Part shown: one piece after another, positions 33,681 through 43,081 of the stretch
Position numbering within the stretch: position 1 is the stretch's first letter
Layout of the letters: each line of letters starts with the position of its first letter
Assembly: GCA_049431945.1 (NCBI GenBank)
Contig: JBMTDJ010000002.1
Span: 21,646 to 85,645, forward strand
DNA from: Mxb001 sp049431945
GTDB taxonomy: Bacteria; Actinomycetota; Actinomycetes; S36-B12
Direction of reading: 5' to 3'
DNA length: 64,000 nt
Notes under the pieces: generated by a model
What the model was told of the DNA's origin: nothing
The model's input: only the letters and a program-made list of their open reading frames with translations
Databases searched by the model: none
Position numbers and translations under genes: made by a program

Positions 33681-34828
33681 TGTCGGTCACCATTCCGGCG
33701 AGTGATCACTCGCCGCTCACACGGTCGCGCCTTGTCACCGACCACGTGGTGCCCACTGGACGCGAGGAGGAGTGGCGCTTCACGCCGCTCGACCGCCTCC
33801 GCGGCCTGCATCGCGGCGACACGGCCTTCGAGTCCGGACTCCACGTCGATGTCGTGGCTGAGGGGCTCAGCGTCGAAACCGTGGACGCCGACGACCCACG
33901 CGTGGGTACGTCGCTGGTGCCCACGGACATCATCTCAGCCTCGGCCATGGCGACTGGGGCGCTCGTCACCGTTTTGTCCGTGCCTTCAGAGGGCACGGGA
34001 CGAGCACATGTCACCGTCAAGGGAGTGGGCGGGCCGGCCGCATCCCACCTGGTCGTCGAGGTGGCACCCTTCGCGCATGCGACGGTCGTCCTCGAACACC
34101 GGGGCACGTCCACTCTCGCGGGCAATGTCGAGATGCGGGTAGGCGACGGGGCCCGACTCACCTTCATCTCACTTCAGGCATGGGACCGAGATGGCGTGCA
34201 TGTGGGGACTCACAACGTGCGTCTGGGCCGGGACGCACGGGTCCTCATGGGGCACATCACTCTCGGCGGAGATCTTGTCCGGATCAGTCCGACGGTCACC
34301 TATGGCGCCCCCGGGGGCGAGGCTGAACTCCTTGGCCTGTACTTCGCCGACGCTGGCCAGCATCTCGAGCATCGGGTCTTCGTCGATCATGACACCCCGC
34401 ACTGCACGAGCTCGGTCCTCTACAAGGGTGCGCTCCAAGGCGAGGGCGCCCACACGGTGTGGATCGGCGACGTCTTGGTACGCGCCCAGGCGGTGGGCAT
34501 CGACACCTACGAGGTCAATCGCAATCTCATTCTCACGGATGGGGCTCGTGCTGACAGCGTGCCGAATCTCGAACTCGAGACAGGGGAGATCCAAGGCGCA
34601 GGTCACGCGAGTGCCACCGGTCGTTTCGATGACGAGCAGTTGTTCTACCTCCAGGCGCGTGGGATCCCCGAGGATCTCGCCCGCGTCCTCGTCGTTCGGG
34701 GATTCTTCGCCGACGTCCTGGGGCGTCTGGGCGAGCCAGACCTCGCTACGCGAGTGATGGCCGATGTGGATGCCCGTTTGGGCGTTGACCTCGCCGGCAC
34801 AGGACTCGAGGGAGATGATGCCGCGTGA
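33680..34828 (+). CDS. sufD: Fe-S cluster assembly protein SufD
   Basis: Partner of SufB in the SufBC2D complex, a beta-helix protein that helps deliver iron. The 382-residue product has REEEWRFTPLDRL near residue 28, the core VDHDTPHCTSSVLYKG near 233 with the conserved His-Cys, and the C-terminal SATGRFDDEQLFYLQARGI near 310 that matches the SufB C-terminal domain. ATG overlaps the sufB stop by one base (TGATG). It ends GTGA with the Rieske gene. Confidence 0.97.
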   Translation: MSVTIPASDHSPLTRSRLVTDHVVPTGREEEWRFTPLDRLRGLHRGDTAFESGLHVDVVAEGLSVETVDADDPRVGTSLVPTDIISASAMATGALVTVLSVPSEGTGRAHVTVKGVGGPAASHLVVEVAPFAHATVVLEHRGTSTLAGNVEMRVGDGARLTFISLQAWDRDGVHVGTHNVRLGRDARVLMGHITLGGDLVRISPTVTYGAPGGEAELLGLYFADAGQHLEHRVFVDHDTPHCTSSVLYKGALQGEGAHTVWIGDVLVRAQAVGIDTYEVNRNLILTDGARADSVPNLELETGEIQGAGHASATGRFDDEQLFYLQARGIPEDLARVLVVRGFFADVLGRLGEPDLATRVMADVDARLGVDLAGTGLEGDDAA

Positions 34829-35181
34829 GTCGCATAGACGTGTGCGCTGTGTCCGATATCCCTGAGGGTGCGGCCCTTCGTGTGATGGTCGGTGACTTTG
34901 CCGTTGCCCTCGCGCACTGCGACGGCGAAATCCGCGGAGTGCTCGATGTGTGCTCGCACGCAGACGTGGCCCTGAGCGAGGGCGAGGTCGACGATTGCAG
35001 CATCGAGTGCTGGCTGCATGGCTCGCGCTTCGACTTGCGCACCGGCGAGGCGCTCTCGCTGCCGGCTACCGCGCCGGTCCCGGTCTTCGACGTCCTCGTC
35101 GACGGCGAAGGACCCGAAGCCCGTGTACTCGTGGGTGAACAGCCCGTGATCCCGTCCCAGCCCACCTTAGAGGAGCGTTGA
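34825..35181 (+). CDS. Rieske-type [2Fe-2S] ferredoxin in the suf operon
   Basis: Small cytoplasmic Rieske ferredoxin of 118 residues. The cluster ligands are CSH (Cys43, His45) and CWLH (Cys62, His65). The extra Cys pair that makes a disulfide in respiratory Rieske proteins is absent, so this is the low-potential ferredoxin type found in dioxygenase systems. Position between sufD and sufC is conserved in many actinobacteria and suggests electron supply for cluster assembly, which is not shown here. GTG overlaps the sufD stop, and the gene ends at the sufC start. Confidence 0.93.
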   Translation: MSRIDVCAVSDIPEGAALRVMVGDFAVALAHCDGEIRGVLDVCSHADVALSEGEVDDCSIECWLHGSRFDLRTGEALSLPATAPVPVFDVLVDGEGPEARVLVGEQPVIPSQPTLEER

Positions 35182-35945
35182 TGTCCACCCTTGAGATCCG
35201 CAATCTCCACGCCACCGTCGAGTCCGATGGGGCCCCTCGGGAGATCCTGCGCGGTGTCGACCTCACCGTGTCCAGCGGCCAGACCCACGCGGTCATGGGA
35301 CCTAATGGATCCGGCAAGTCGACGCTCGCCTACGTCATCGCAGGACATCCCAAGTACACCGTCACCGAGGGATCGATCACCCTGGATGGCGCTGATGTCC
35401 TCGAGATGTCGGTAGACGAGCGCGCACGCGCGGGATTGTTCCTCGCGATGCAATACCCGGTCGAGGTCCCTGGCGTATCCGTGTCCAACTTCCTGCGGAC
35501 ATCCGTCACCGCTGTGCGCGGCGAGGCACCGAAGTTGCGCCTCTGGGTCAAGGAAATGAAGGAGGCCATGGCGGCGCTGCAGATCGACCCGGCCTTCGCC
35601 GAGAGGTCCGTCAACGAAGGGTTCTCCGGCGGCGAGAAGAAGCGGCACGAGATCCTTCAGCTCGAACTACTCAAGCCGAAGATCGCCGTCCTCGACGAGA
35701 CCGACTCCGGCCTCGACGTTGACGCCCTCAAGGTCGTCGCTGATGGCGTGAACCGGTTCCAGTCGGACGGGACCACGGGCACGCTGCTCATCACGCACTA
35801 CACGCGCATCCTGCGTTACATCCATCCTGACTTCGTTCACGTCTTCGTGGACGGCAGAATCGTCGAAAGCGGCGGTCCGGAGCTGGCTCAGCAACTTGAG
35901 GACGAAGGCTACGAGCGTTTCATCAAGGCGGGCTCGCCGGCGTGA
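35181..35945 (+). CDS. sufC: Fe-S cluster assembly ATPase SufC
   Basis: ABC-type ATPase that drives conformational change of SufBD. The 254-residue protein has Walker A GPNGSGKST near residue 38, signature FSGGEKKRHE near 148, Walker B IAVLDETDSGLD near 171 (ending in ETDSGLD, as is typical of SufC) and the switch His in ITHYTR. ATG at 35181 with AGGAG upstream is preferred over the in-frame TTG one codon earlier. It overlaps the Rieske gene by one base and sufS by GTGA. Confidence 0.97.
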   Translation: MSTLEIRNLHATVESDGAPREILRGVDLTVSSGQTHAVMGPNGSGKSTLAYVIAGHPKYTVTEGSITLDGADVLEMSVDERARAGLFLAMQYPVEVPGVSVSNFLRTSVTAVRGEAPKLRLWVKEMKEAMAALQIDPAFAERSVNEGFSGGEKKRHEILQLELLKPKIAVLDETDSGLDVDALKVVADGVNRFQSDGTTGTLLITHYTRILRYIHPDFVHVFVDGRIVESGGPELAQQLEDEGYERFIKAGSPA

Positions 35946-37264
35946 TTGTGGACACCGTGGACCCGAGCGACGTCACGATCGACCCCCTGGACGTCGAAGC
36001 GATCCGTGCGGACTTCCCTATCCTCGCTCGCAGCGTTCGCGGCGGCGGTCGCCTCATCTATCTCGATTCCGCAGCCACGACGCAGAAGCCTCTCGCGGTT
36101 CTCGACGCTGAACGCAACTACTACCTGTCGAGCAACGCCGCCGTGCATCGCGGTGCCCATCAGTTGGCCGAGGAAGCAACAGAGGCGTACGAGGGCGCGC
36201 GCGCCACGATCGCGGCCTTCGTGGGTGGCGCTCCTGAGGACCTCGTCTTCACGCGCAACGCCACCGAGTCGCTCAATCTTGTGGCGTATGCCTTCAGCAA
36301 CGCCACTGCCAAGCATGCCCGAGGGGCGGCTCTACCCGAGGGTGCAGATCGCTATGTGCTCTCCGAGGGTGACGAGATCCTCGTCACCGAGATGGAGCAT
36401 CACGCCAATCTGATCCCCTGGCAGGAGGTCTGCTCCAAGACCGGCGCCAGGCTCCGCTGGATCGGCCTGACGCCGGAAGGGAGACTCGACCTCGCGCAAC
36501 TGGAGTCTGTGATCACCTCGCGCACGCGGGTTGTCTCGTTCACCCAGCAGTCGAATCTGCTTGGCACGGTTAACCCCGTGGAACCCATCGTGAGCGCCGC
36601 CGCCAGCGTGGGTGCGGTGACCATCCTGGATGCCTGCCAGTCCGTGCCGCACATGACGACCGATGTCCAGAGCCTGGGCGTGGACTTCGTCGCCTGGAGC
36701 GGCCACAAGATGCTCGGTCCGACCGGCATCGGCTGTCTCTGGGGGAGGTCGTCCATGCTCGATGCCATGCCACCCTTCATCACCGGCGGTTCCATGATCG
36801 AGACCGTGACAATGGAATCGTCCACGTTCGCCGAGCCGCCCAAGCGCTTCGAGGCGGGGGTCCCCATGGTGGCTCAGGCGGTCGGGCTTGCGGCGGCGTG
36901 CGACTATCTGAGCGCTCTCGGCATGGATCGAGTAGCTGCCCACGAGGCGGCGCTGACGGCGCGCGCCCTTCGAGCACTCTCGGACGTCGACGGGGTCCGG
37001 GTCGTGGGCCCGAGTGACACGCGTGATCGTGGCAGCGCAATTTCCTTCGAGATCGACGGCGTGCATCCCCATGATGTCGGGCAAGTGCTGGACAGCAAAG
37101 GCATCGCTGTCCGCGTGGGCCATCACTGCGCATGGCCCGGATGCCGCGCGATGGGCGTACCCGCGACTACTCGCATGTCGCCCTACATCTACAACGGGAC
37201 GGACGATATCGACGCATTCGTCCAGTCGCTGGCCGAAGTTCGACAAGTCTTCGGGCGGGCATGA
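35942..37264 (+). CDS. sufS: Cysteine desulfurase SufS
   Basis: PLP enzyme that takes sulfur from cysteine as a persulfide for cluster assembly. The 440-residue protein has LDSAATTQKP near residue 40, the PLP Lys in WSGHKMLGPTG (Lys256) and the catalytic Cys loop GHHCAWP (Cys396), with a short group II loop. An insert of about 25 residues near 120-145 (KHARGAALPEGADRY) is also seen in other actinobacterial SufS. GTG overlaps sufC; the end overlaps sufU. Confidence 0.97.
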   Translation: MIVDTVDPSDVTIDPLDVEAIRADFPILARSVRGGGRLIYLDSAATTQKPLAVLDAERNYYLSSNAAVHRGAHQLAEEATEAYEGARATIAAFVGGAPEDLVFTRNATESLNLVAYAFSNATAKHARGAALPEGADRYVLSEGDEILVTEMEHHANLIPWQEVCSKTGARLRWIGLTPEGRLDLAQLESVITSRTRVVSFTQQSNLLGTVNPVEPIVSAAASVGAVTILDACQSVPHMTTDVQSLGVDFVAWSGHKMLGPTGIGCLWGRSSMLDAMPPFITGGSMIETVTMESSTFAEPPKRFEAGVPMVAQAVGLAAACDYLSALGMDRVAAHEAALTARALRALSDVDGVRVVGPSDTRDRGSAISFEIDGVHPHDVGQVLDSKGIAVRVGHHCAWPGCRAMGVPATTRMSPYIYNGTDDIDAFVQSLAEVRQVFGRA

Positions 37265-37719
37265 TGGAGGACCTCTACCAGGAGATCATCCTCGATCACT
37301 ATCGGAATCCGGTCGGCAAGGGACTGCGAGATCCATTCGAGGCAGAGGTGCACCACGTCAACCCGACGTGTGGCGATGAGATCGACCTTCGCGTGCACCT
37401 GGAGGAGATGGACGGCGTGACGCGGGTGGCGGATGTGTCCTATGCGGGCCAGGGCTGCTCCATCTCCCAGGCGTCCGCGAGCGTGATGTACGAGAGCCTT
37501 TCGGGCAAGTCGCTGGATGAGGCGATGGCAGCGCTCGACAGGTTCCAGCAGATGGTGCAGTCCAAGGGCGCAGATCCGGGGGACGAGGAGACCATGGGCG
37601 ACGCCGTCGCCTTTGCTGGCGTCGCAAAGTACCCGGCCCGGGTGAAGTGCGCGCTGCTGCCATGGATGGCATGGAAGGACGCCGTGGTCAGGGCGGCAGA
37701 GGGAGGGGACCGTGGCTGA
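37261..37719 (+). CDS. sufU: Zinc-dependent sulfurtransferase SufU
   Basis: Accepts persulfide from SufS and passes it to SufBCD, as in other Gram-positive SUF systems. The 152-residue protein has the zinc site Cys37 and Asp39 (NPTCGDE), Cys66 (GQGCSISQASASV) and a final Cys near residue 130 (VKCALLPW), with the 18-20 residue insert that separates SufU from IscU. The start is one of two adjacent ATG codons; 37261 overlaps the sufS stop by four bases. Confidence 0.96.
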   Translation: MMEDLYQEIILDHYRNPVGKGLRDPFEAEVHHVNPTCGDEIDLRVHLEEMDGVTRVADVSYAGQGCSISQASASVMYESLSGKSLDEAMAALDRFQQMVQSKGADPGDEETMGDAVAFAGVAKYPARVKCALLPWMAWKDAVVRAAEGGDRG

Positions 37720-38029
37720 GCAGGCTGTGGCCGAGGATGTCTGGGAGGCGATGAAGGATGTCGTCGACCCTGAGTTGGGGATCAACGTCGTCGACTTGGG
37801 CCTGGTCTACGACGTCCATGTTGAGGAGGGCAACTCCGCCACCCTGGACATGACGCTGACGTCGGCGGCCTGCCCGCTCACGGACGTCATCGAGGACCAG
37901 ACGCGCGCGGCGCTCGATGGCTTGGTCGACAACTTCACGATCAATTGGGTGTGGCTGCCGCCATGGGGGCCCGACAAGATCACCGATGACGGTCGCGAGA
38001 TGCTGCGCGCCTTGGGCTTCAACGTCTAG
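37712..38029 (+). CDS. SufT-like metal-sulfur cluster assembly factor (MIP18/DUF59)
   Basis: Small MIP18-family protein of 105 residues that helps mature Fe-S proteins. It shows the DPELGINVVDLGLVYDV motif near residue 19 and the single conserved Cys in TSAACPLTDVI near 53. GTG overlaps the end of sufU by eight bases. It is the last gene of the SUF operon; the ABC-F gene begins 18 bases later. Confidence 0.95.
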   Translation: MAEQAVAEDVWEAMKDVVDPELGINVVDLGLVYDVHVEEGNSATLDMTLTSAACPLTDVIEDQTRAALDGLVDNFTINWVWLPPWGPDKITDDGREMLRALGFNV

Positions 38030-38047
38030 GGGTACGCTCACCGGGCC

Positions 38048-39646
38048 GTGATCACCGCCCAGGACATCGAGTTGCGAGCAGGAGCCCGCCTGCTGCTCGA
38101 GGGTGCGTCGCTGCGCGTGGGTCCCGGCGACAGGGTGGGGCTGGTCGGTCGCAACGGGGCGGGCAAGACCACCCTGACCCGTGTTCTCGCCGGTGAGGCG
38201 CAGCCGGCCGCCGGGCAGGTTCGGCGCACGGGCACGGTGGGCTATTTGCCCCAGGACCCGCGTACCGGGGACCTGGGCATCCTGGCTCGCGACCGGATCC
38301 TCGGCGCCCGAGGGCTCGATGAGGCGGCGCGCGCCATGCGGTCGAGCGCGGAGCGCATGGGCGTGAGCGATGGCGCTGAGCAGGAGCAGGCCATGCGGGC
38401 CTATGACAGGGCCTCCCTCGAGTTCGAGGCGCTGGGCGGCTACGCATCGGAATCCGAGGCCGCCCGCATCGCCGCGAGCCTGGGACTGCCTGAGCGCGTC
38501 CTGGGCCAACCACTGGGAACGCTCTCAGGTGGTCAACGACGGCGAGTGGAACTGGCCAGGATTCTCTTCGGCGGTCACGACGTGCTGCTCTTGGACGAAC
38601 CAACGAATCATCTCGATGCGGACTCCATCATGTGGCTGCGACGATTCCTCGCTGGCTATTCGGGCGGCTTCATTGTGATCAGCCACGACGCAGGTCTCTT
38701 GGAGGCCACGGTCAATACGGTCGTTCACCTTGATGCTCAGCGAGCCGAGCTCGACACCTATGCGATGGGGTGGACCGCCTACCTCCAACAGCGCGAGACA
38801 GACGAGCGCAGGCGCAAGCGCGAGCGCGCGAACGCCGAGAAGCAGGCCTCAGCACTTCGGGAGCAAGCCGAGCGCATGCGCGCGAAGGCAACGAAGGCAC
38901 GGGCAGCCCAATCCATGCTGAAGCGAGCTGACCGCCTTGTGGGCGGACTGGAGCAGGAACGCGCGAAGGAGCGCGTCGCTCGCATTCGACTCCCTGAGCC
39001 GCAGGCATGCGGGAAGACGCCTCTAAGTGCTCGTGGACTGTCCAGGTCGTACGGGTCGGAGGAGGTATTCACGGACGTGGATCTGGACGTCGATCGTGGC
39101 TCCCGCGTCGTCGTCCTCGGCCTCAACGGCGCTGGCAAGACAACGTTGCTGCGCATCCTGGCCGGTGTCGATGAGCCGGACACGGGGGCGGTGATTCACG
39201 GCCACGGTGTGCGCATCGGCTATTACGCGCAGGAGCACGAGACTCTTGACCCTGCACGTACCGTGATCGAGACATTCTCGAGCGCCGCACCTCAGCTCAG
39301 CGATAGTGAACGAAGATCGGTGCTCGGCTCATTTCTCTTCAGCGGCGATGACGTCGCTAAGCCCGTAGGAGTCCTCTCCGGAGGCGAGAAGACGCGACTC
39401 GCGCTGGCCACTCTCGTCGTGTCGAGCGCGAATGTGCTTCTCCTCGACGAGCCCACGAATAACCTCGACCCAGCGAGCAGGGAGGAGATCCTGTCTGCCC
39501 TCGGCCGCTATCAGGGTGCTGTCATCCTCGTCACCCATGATGAGGGAGCCGTGCGCGCACTCGATCCCCAACGAGTCGTCATCCTGCCGGAGGGCGACGA
39601 GGACCTCTGGAGCGATGACTACGCTGAACTCGTCGAACTCGCCTAG
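38048..39646 (+). CDS. ABC-F family ATPase
   Basis: Soluble ATPase with two ABC modules and no membrane domain; ABC-F proteins act on the ribosome in translation control or antibiotic protection. The 532-residue protein has Walker A motifs GRNGAGKTT near residue 35 and GLNGAGKTT near 358, signatures LSGGQRRRVELA and LSGGEKTRLALA, Walker B LLLDEPTNHLD and LLLDEPTNNLD, and a charged P-site linker between modules (about residues 245-320, rich in Arg, Glu and Ala). GTG start, with a TACGCT sequence 9 bases upstream. No resistance context is evident; a housekeeping Ettless member is most likely. Confidence 0.94.
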   Translation: MITAQDIELRAGARLLLEGASLRVGPGDRVGLVGRNGAGKTTLTRVLAGEAQPAAGQVRRTGTVGYLPQDPRTGDLGILARDRILGARGLDEAARAMRSSAERMGVSDGAEQEQAMRAYDRASLEFEALGGYASESEAARIAASLGLPERVLGQPLGTLSGGQRRRVELARILFGGHDVLLLDEPTNHLDADSIMWLRRFLAGYSGGFIVISHDAGLLEATVNTVVHLDAQRAELDTYAMGWTAYLQQRETDERRRKRERANAEKQASALREQAERMRAKATKARAAQSMLKRADRLVGGLEQERAKERVARIRLPEPQACGKTPLSARGLSRSYGSEEVFTDVDLDVDRGSRVVVLGLNGAGKTTLLRILAGVDEPDTGAVIHGHGVRIGYYAQEHETLDPARTVIETFSSAAPQLSDSERRSVLGSFLFSGDDVAKPVGVLSGGEKTRLALATLVVSSANVLLLDEPTNNLDPASREEILSALGRYQGAVILVTHDEGAVRALDPQRVVILPEGDEDLWSDDYAELVELA

Positions 39647-39663
39647 CCCGATGCGGAGATCCC

Positions 39664-40467
39664 ATGACTGTCGCCGTGCCCGCTGAAGTCCTGGCCCGCG
39701 GGTCCGTGCGCGTGGATGGCATGGATCACCTGCCCGGCCGCGTCATCAGCGTGATCCTGGATCGTCCGGAGGCCCGCAACGCTCAAACGCCGGCCACCTG
39801 GGCCGCGCTCGAGGCGATCGGCGGGGCGCTCGATACCGCGGACGCCACGATGGCGGTGATCCGCGGCGAGGGTTCGGCCTTTTCTGCAGGACTGGACCGT
39901 CGCATGTTCACCCCCGATGGGATTCCCGGCGAGACCTCCCTTGCGGCCATGGCGGCGATGAGCGATGAGCAGATGGCCGCGCAGATCGAGGAGTACCAAC
40001 GCGCGTTCACCTGGCAGCGCCGGGTCCCGGCCCTCACGGTTGCCGCCGTCCACGGGCCGGCCATTGGGGCGGGCTTCCAACTTGCTCTGGCATGCGATGT
40101 CATCCTGGCGTCCCCCTCCGCATCTTTTGCCATGAGGGAGACGTCATGGGGGCTCGTTCCTGACCTCGGCGGCACAGGACCGCTTGTGCGCGCAGTCGGC
40201 TACTCCCGTGCCGTGGACATCTGTGCGACGGGACGGATGATCTCGGCCGACGAGGGCTTCGCTCTGGGCTTCGTCACCAGAGTCGTCCCCGACCTGGACG
40301 AGTGCATCGCCGACATGGCCATGTCCATCGCGAGCGCCCCACCGGGTGCGGTGCGCGACCTCATGCCACTCCTCGCCTTGGGCGAGATCAACGACCGCCA
40401 GGAGCAGTTGTCCGCCGAGCGCCGAACGCAGGTAGCACGGCTACGCGACTTGCTCGGAGGCAACTAG
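39664..40467 (+). CDS. Enoyl-CoA hydratase/isomerase family protein
   Basis: Crotonase-fold enzyme of 267 residues with unknown acyl-CoA substrate. Visible motifs are the oxyanion-hole strand GEGSAFSAGLDRRMF near residue 68 and the second oxyanion and active-site segment HGPAIGAGFQLALACD near 128, followed by RETSWGLVPDLGG near 158. ATG start with GGAGAT upstream, 17 bases after the ABC-F stop. The ABC-F/enoyl-CoA hydratase pair downstream of the SUF operon also occurs in Streptomyces. Confidence 0.9.
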   Translation: MTVAVPAEVLARGSVRVDGMDHLPGRVISVILDRPEARNAQTPATWAALEAIGGALDTADATMAVIRGEGSAFSAGLDRRMFTPDGIPGETSLAAMAAMSDEQMAAQIEEYQRAFTWQRRVPALTVAAVHGPAIGAGFQLALACDVILASPSASFAMRETSWGLVPDLGGTGPLVRAVGYSRAVDICATGRMISADEGFALGFVTRVVPDLDECIADMAMSIASAPPGAVRDLMPLLALGEINDRQEQLSAERRTQVARLRDLLGGN

Positions 40468-40469
40468 AC

Positions 40470-42353
40470 GTGTCCGGAGTCAATCCCTGGCAGATCTACC
40501 AGTCGATGACTCGGGATCCCGCAGAGGTCAGTCCTGTCGGCTGGCCCGTTGTACGCCGGATCCTCACCTACGCGCGCCCCTACCGGGGCCTCGTGGTCGC
40601 CTTCCTCGTCACCTTGGTGATCGCGTCCCTGCTCACGGTCGCACAGCCGTTGGTGTTCCGGCAGATCATCGACTCCGGGATCTCGCAGGGCAATGCCGCC
40701 CTTGTCACGTCCCTGGCCATCCTCGTGGCCATCCTGGCCTTGCTCGATGCCGGCATCAACCTCGTGGGCAGGTGGTACTCGAGTCGGATCGGTGAGGGCC
40801 TGATCTACGACTTGCGAACCCAGGTATACGACCACGTGCAGCGCCAGTCTGTGGCGTTCTTCACGCGTGCGCAGACAGGTGCCCTCGTATCCCGTCTGAA
40901 CAGCGATGTCATTGGGGCGCAGCAGGCATTCACCTCGACCCTCGGTGGAGTCGTCGGCAACCTCATCACCGCGAGCATCGTCCTGGTCACGATGTTCCTG
41001 CTGTCGTGGCAGGTCACCCTGCTGTCGCTGGTGCTGGTGCCGCTCTTCCTCCTTCCCGCGCGCTGGATGGGCCGGCGCCTGCAGTCCCTGACCAAGCAGC
41101 AGATGCAGGTCAATGCGCAGATGAGCACCCAGATGACCGAGCGCTTCAATGTCGCTGGTGCCCTGCTGGTCTCGCTCTTCGGCAGGCCCGAGCGCGAGCA
41201 CGGGGAGTTCGCCGGCCGGGCGGCGCAGGTGCGCGACGCGGGCGTGAGCATCGCGATGGCCAATCGCTGGTTCTTCACGGCCCTGCTGCTCGTCGGCTCG
41301 ATAGCCACCGCCATCGCCTACGGTGTGGGCGGCAACCTCGTGATCGAGGGCGCCATCACGCTGGGGACCCTGCTGGCCCTCGTGGCGCTCCTGGCCCAGC
41401 TCTACGGACCTCTCACCGCCTTGTCCAACGTCCGCGTCGACGTCATGACTGCCCTGGTGAGCTTCGAGAGGGTCTTCGAGATCTTGGACCTTCCGCCCCT
41501 CGTGCGGGATGCGCCCGATGCGGTGCCGGTCCGTGAGGGGCCGCTCGATGTCCGCTTCGACCATGTCGGATTCCGCTACCCGACGGCCGGCGAGGTGAGC
41601 CTGGCGTCCCTTGAGTCCGTCGCACGAGAGGACTCGCTGCGCGCTGACGCGCCGGTTCTGCATGATGTCTCCTTCCGCGCTGAGCCGGGCCAGATGATCG
41701 CTCTGGTGGGCCCCTCAGGCGCCGGCAAGACGACGATCACCGCACTCGTTCCGCGGCTCTACGACGTGACCTACGGTTCCGTGAGTATCGGCGGCACCGA
41801 TGTCCGTGATCTGGAGTTGGCGTCGCTGCGGGACGCGGTGGGCGTCGTCACCCAGGATGCGCATCTCTTCCACGACACGATCGAGGCCAACCTGCTCTTC
41901 GCCCGGCCCGATGCCACCCGCGAGCAAATGCGCGACGCGCTCCGCGATGCCCGCATCCTGGATCTGATCGATAGCCTGCCCGCGGGACTCGGAACCGTCG
42001 TAGGAGACCGGGGCTATCGCCTGTCAGGAGGGGAGAAGCAGAGGCTGGCGATTGCGCGGCTGCTGCTCAAGGCCCCTCGCATCGTCATCCTCGACGAGGC
42101 CACCGCGCATCTGGACTCGGAGAGCGAGGCCGCAGTGCAGCAGGCACTCGCCCAGGCGCTCATCGGGCGCACCTCGCTCGTCATCGCCCATCGACTGTCC
42201 ACGATCCGACAGGCCGACGTCATTCTCGTCGTGGATGACGGTCGGATCGTGGAGCGTGGGACCCACGAGGAGCTCCTCGCACGTGGTGGTGCCTACGCGG
42301 GCCTCTATGCGACTCAATTCGCCGCCTCTCGGACCGAGGAGCCGCCCAGGTAG
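40470..42353 (+). CDS. ABC exporter, fused membrane and ATPase domains
   Basis: Type IV ABC exporter half-transporter of 627 residues, probably a homodimer or paired with an unlinked partner; substrate unknown. The N-terminal six-helix domain covers about residues 30-325, with two strongly hydrophobic hairpins. The ATPase domain has Walker A GPSGAGKTT near 414, the Q-loop TQDAHLF, signature LSGGEKQRLA near 518 and Walker B IVILDEATAHLD near 538, then the switch His in IAHRLSTI. GTG at 40470 has CGGAGG nine bases upstream; a longer frame reading starts inside the hydratase gene. Convergent with the SDR gene that follows. Confidence 0.94.
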   Translation: MSGVNPWQIYQSMTRDPAEVSPVGWPVVRRILTYARPYRGLVVAFLVTLVIASLLTVAQPLVFRQIIDSGISQGNAALVTSLAILVAILALLDAGINLVGRWYSSRIGEGLIYDLRTQVYDHVQRQSVAFFTRAQTGALVSRLNSDVIGAQQAFTSTLGGVVGNLITASIVLVTMFLLSWQVTLLSLVLVPLFLLPARWMGRRLQSLTKQQMQVNAQMSTQMTERFNVAGALLVSLFGRPEREHGEFAGRAAQVRDAGVSIAMANRWFFTALLLVGSIATAIAYGVGGNLVIEGAITLGTLLALVALLAQLYGPLTALSNVRVDVMTALVSFERVFEILDLPPLVRDAPDAVPVREGPLDVRFDHVGFRYPTAGEVSLASLESVAREDSLRADAPVLHDVSFRAEPGQMIALVGPSGAGKTTITALVPRLYDVTYGSVSIGGTDVRDLELASLRDAVGVVTQDAHLFHDTIEANLLFARPDATREQMRDALRDARILDLIDSLPAGLGTVVGDRGYRLSGGEKQRLAIARLLLKAPRIVILDEATAHLDSESEAAVQQALAQALIGRTSLVIAHRLSTIRQADVILVVDDGRIVERGTHEELLARGGAYAGLYATQFAASRTEEPPR

Positions 42354-42364
42354 ACGTGTCCGCG

Positions 42365-43081
42365 TCACCAGGGCGAGCGGAGCAGGCCTCCATCGACAGA
42401 GACGAGCGTGCCGGTCACATAGGAAGCCGCGGGGGAGAGGAGGAAGGCCGCCACCCGGCCGAATTCGGCTGGATCTCCGGGTCGCCCGAGCGGAATTCCT
42501 TCCCCGGCGTTTTCGGGGTACAGCTCGCGCAAACGCTGCGTCGCGATGCGTCCGGGAAGGATGCCGTTGACGCGCACGTCGGGAGCCAATGCGTCGGCGA
42601 GATCCTTCACTGCAACGGCAAGTCCGGGACGCATGCCGTTGCTGGCTCCGAGATCGGCGATGGGCTGCTTGACGGTGGTAGACAGCACGGCAAGGAATGC
42701 TCCGTTGGGTCGCATCCGGGGCGCGAGTGTCCGGACGAGACGTATCGTGGCCATGAAGACCCCATCGAACGCAGACTGCCATTCGGCGTCGTCGATCTCC
42801 AATATCCGACCGGGTGCCGGTCCGCCCACGTTGACCAACGCCCCGTCGATGTCACCTGCCCAGGCACTGATCTGCTGGGCAGTTTCAGGAAGGGATAGAT
42901 CCGCCGCCAGGTATTCGTGGCCGGTGCCGAGGCTGGCGCAGGCGTTCGCGAGCGCTGCGGGGTCGCGTCCGATGAGAAGTGTCCGGGCGCCCTCTGCTGC
43001 TAGGGCCTGCGCCGTCGCGTAGCCCAGTCCACGCGAGCCGCCGGTGACGACGTACCGGTGCCCGGTGAGCCCGAGGTCCAT
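42365..43081 (-). CDS. SDR family oxidoreductase lacking Tyr-x3-Lys
   Basis: Short-chain dehydrogenase-like protein of 238 residues. The NAD(P)-binding motif TGGSRGLGYA near residue 12 and the C-terminal Gly-rich VSVDGG are intact, and the Ser region reads LSTTVKQP. The usual catalytic Tyr-x3-Lys is not there: the equivalent place reads NGMRPGLAVAVKDLA. Similar substitutions are known in a subgroup of SDRs annotated as 3-oxoacyl-ACP reductase-like. The ATG at 43081 overlaps the SURF1 stop (ATGA), so it is co-expressed with SURF1. The longer frame to 43180 lies in SURF1. Confidence 0.88.
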   Translation of the reverse strand: MDLGLTGHRYVVTGGSRGLGYATAQALAAEGARTLLIGRDPAALANACASLGTGHEYLAADLSLPETAQQISAWAGDIDGALVNVGGPAPGRILEIDDAEWQSAFDGVFMATIRLVRTLAPRMRPNGAFLAVLSTTVKQPIADLGASNGMRPGLAVAVKDLADALAPDVRVNGILPGRIATQRLRELYPENAGEGIPLGRPGDPAEFGRVAAFLLSPAASYVTGTLVSVDGGLLRSPW

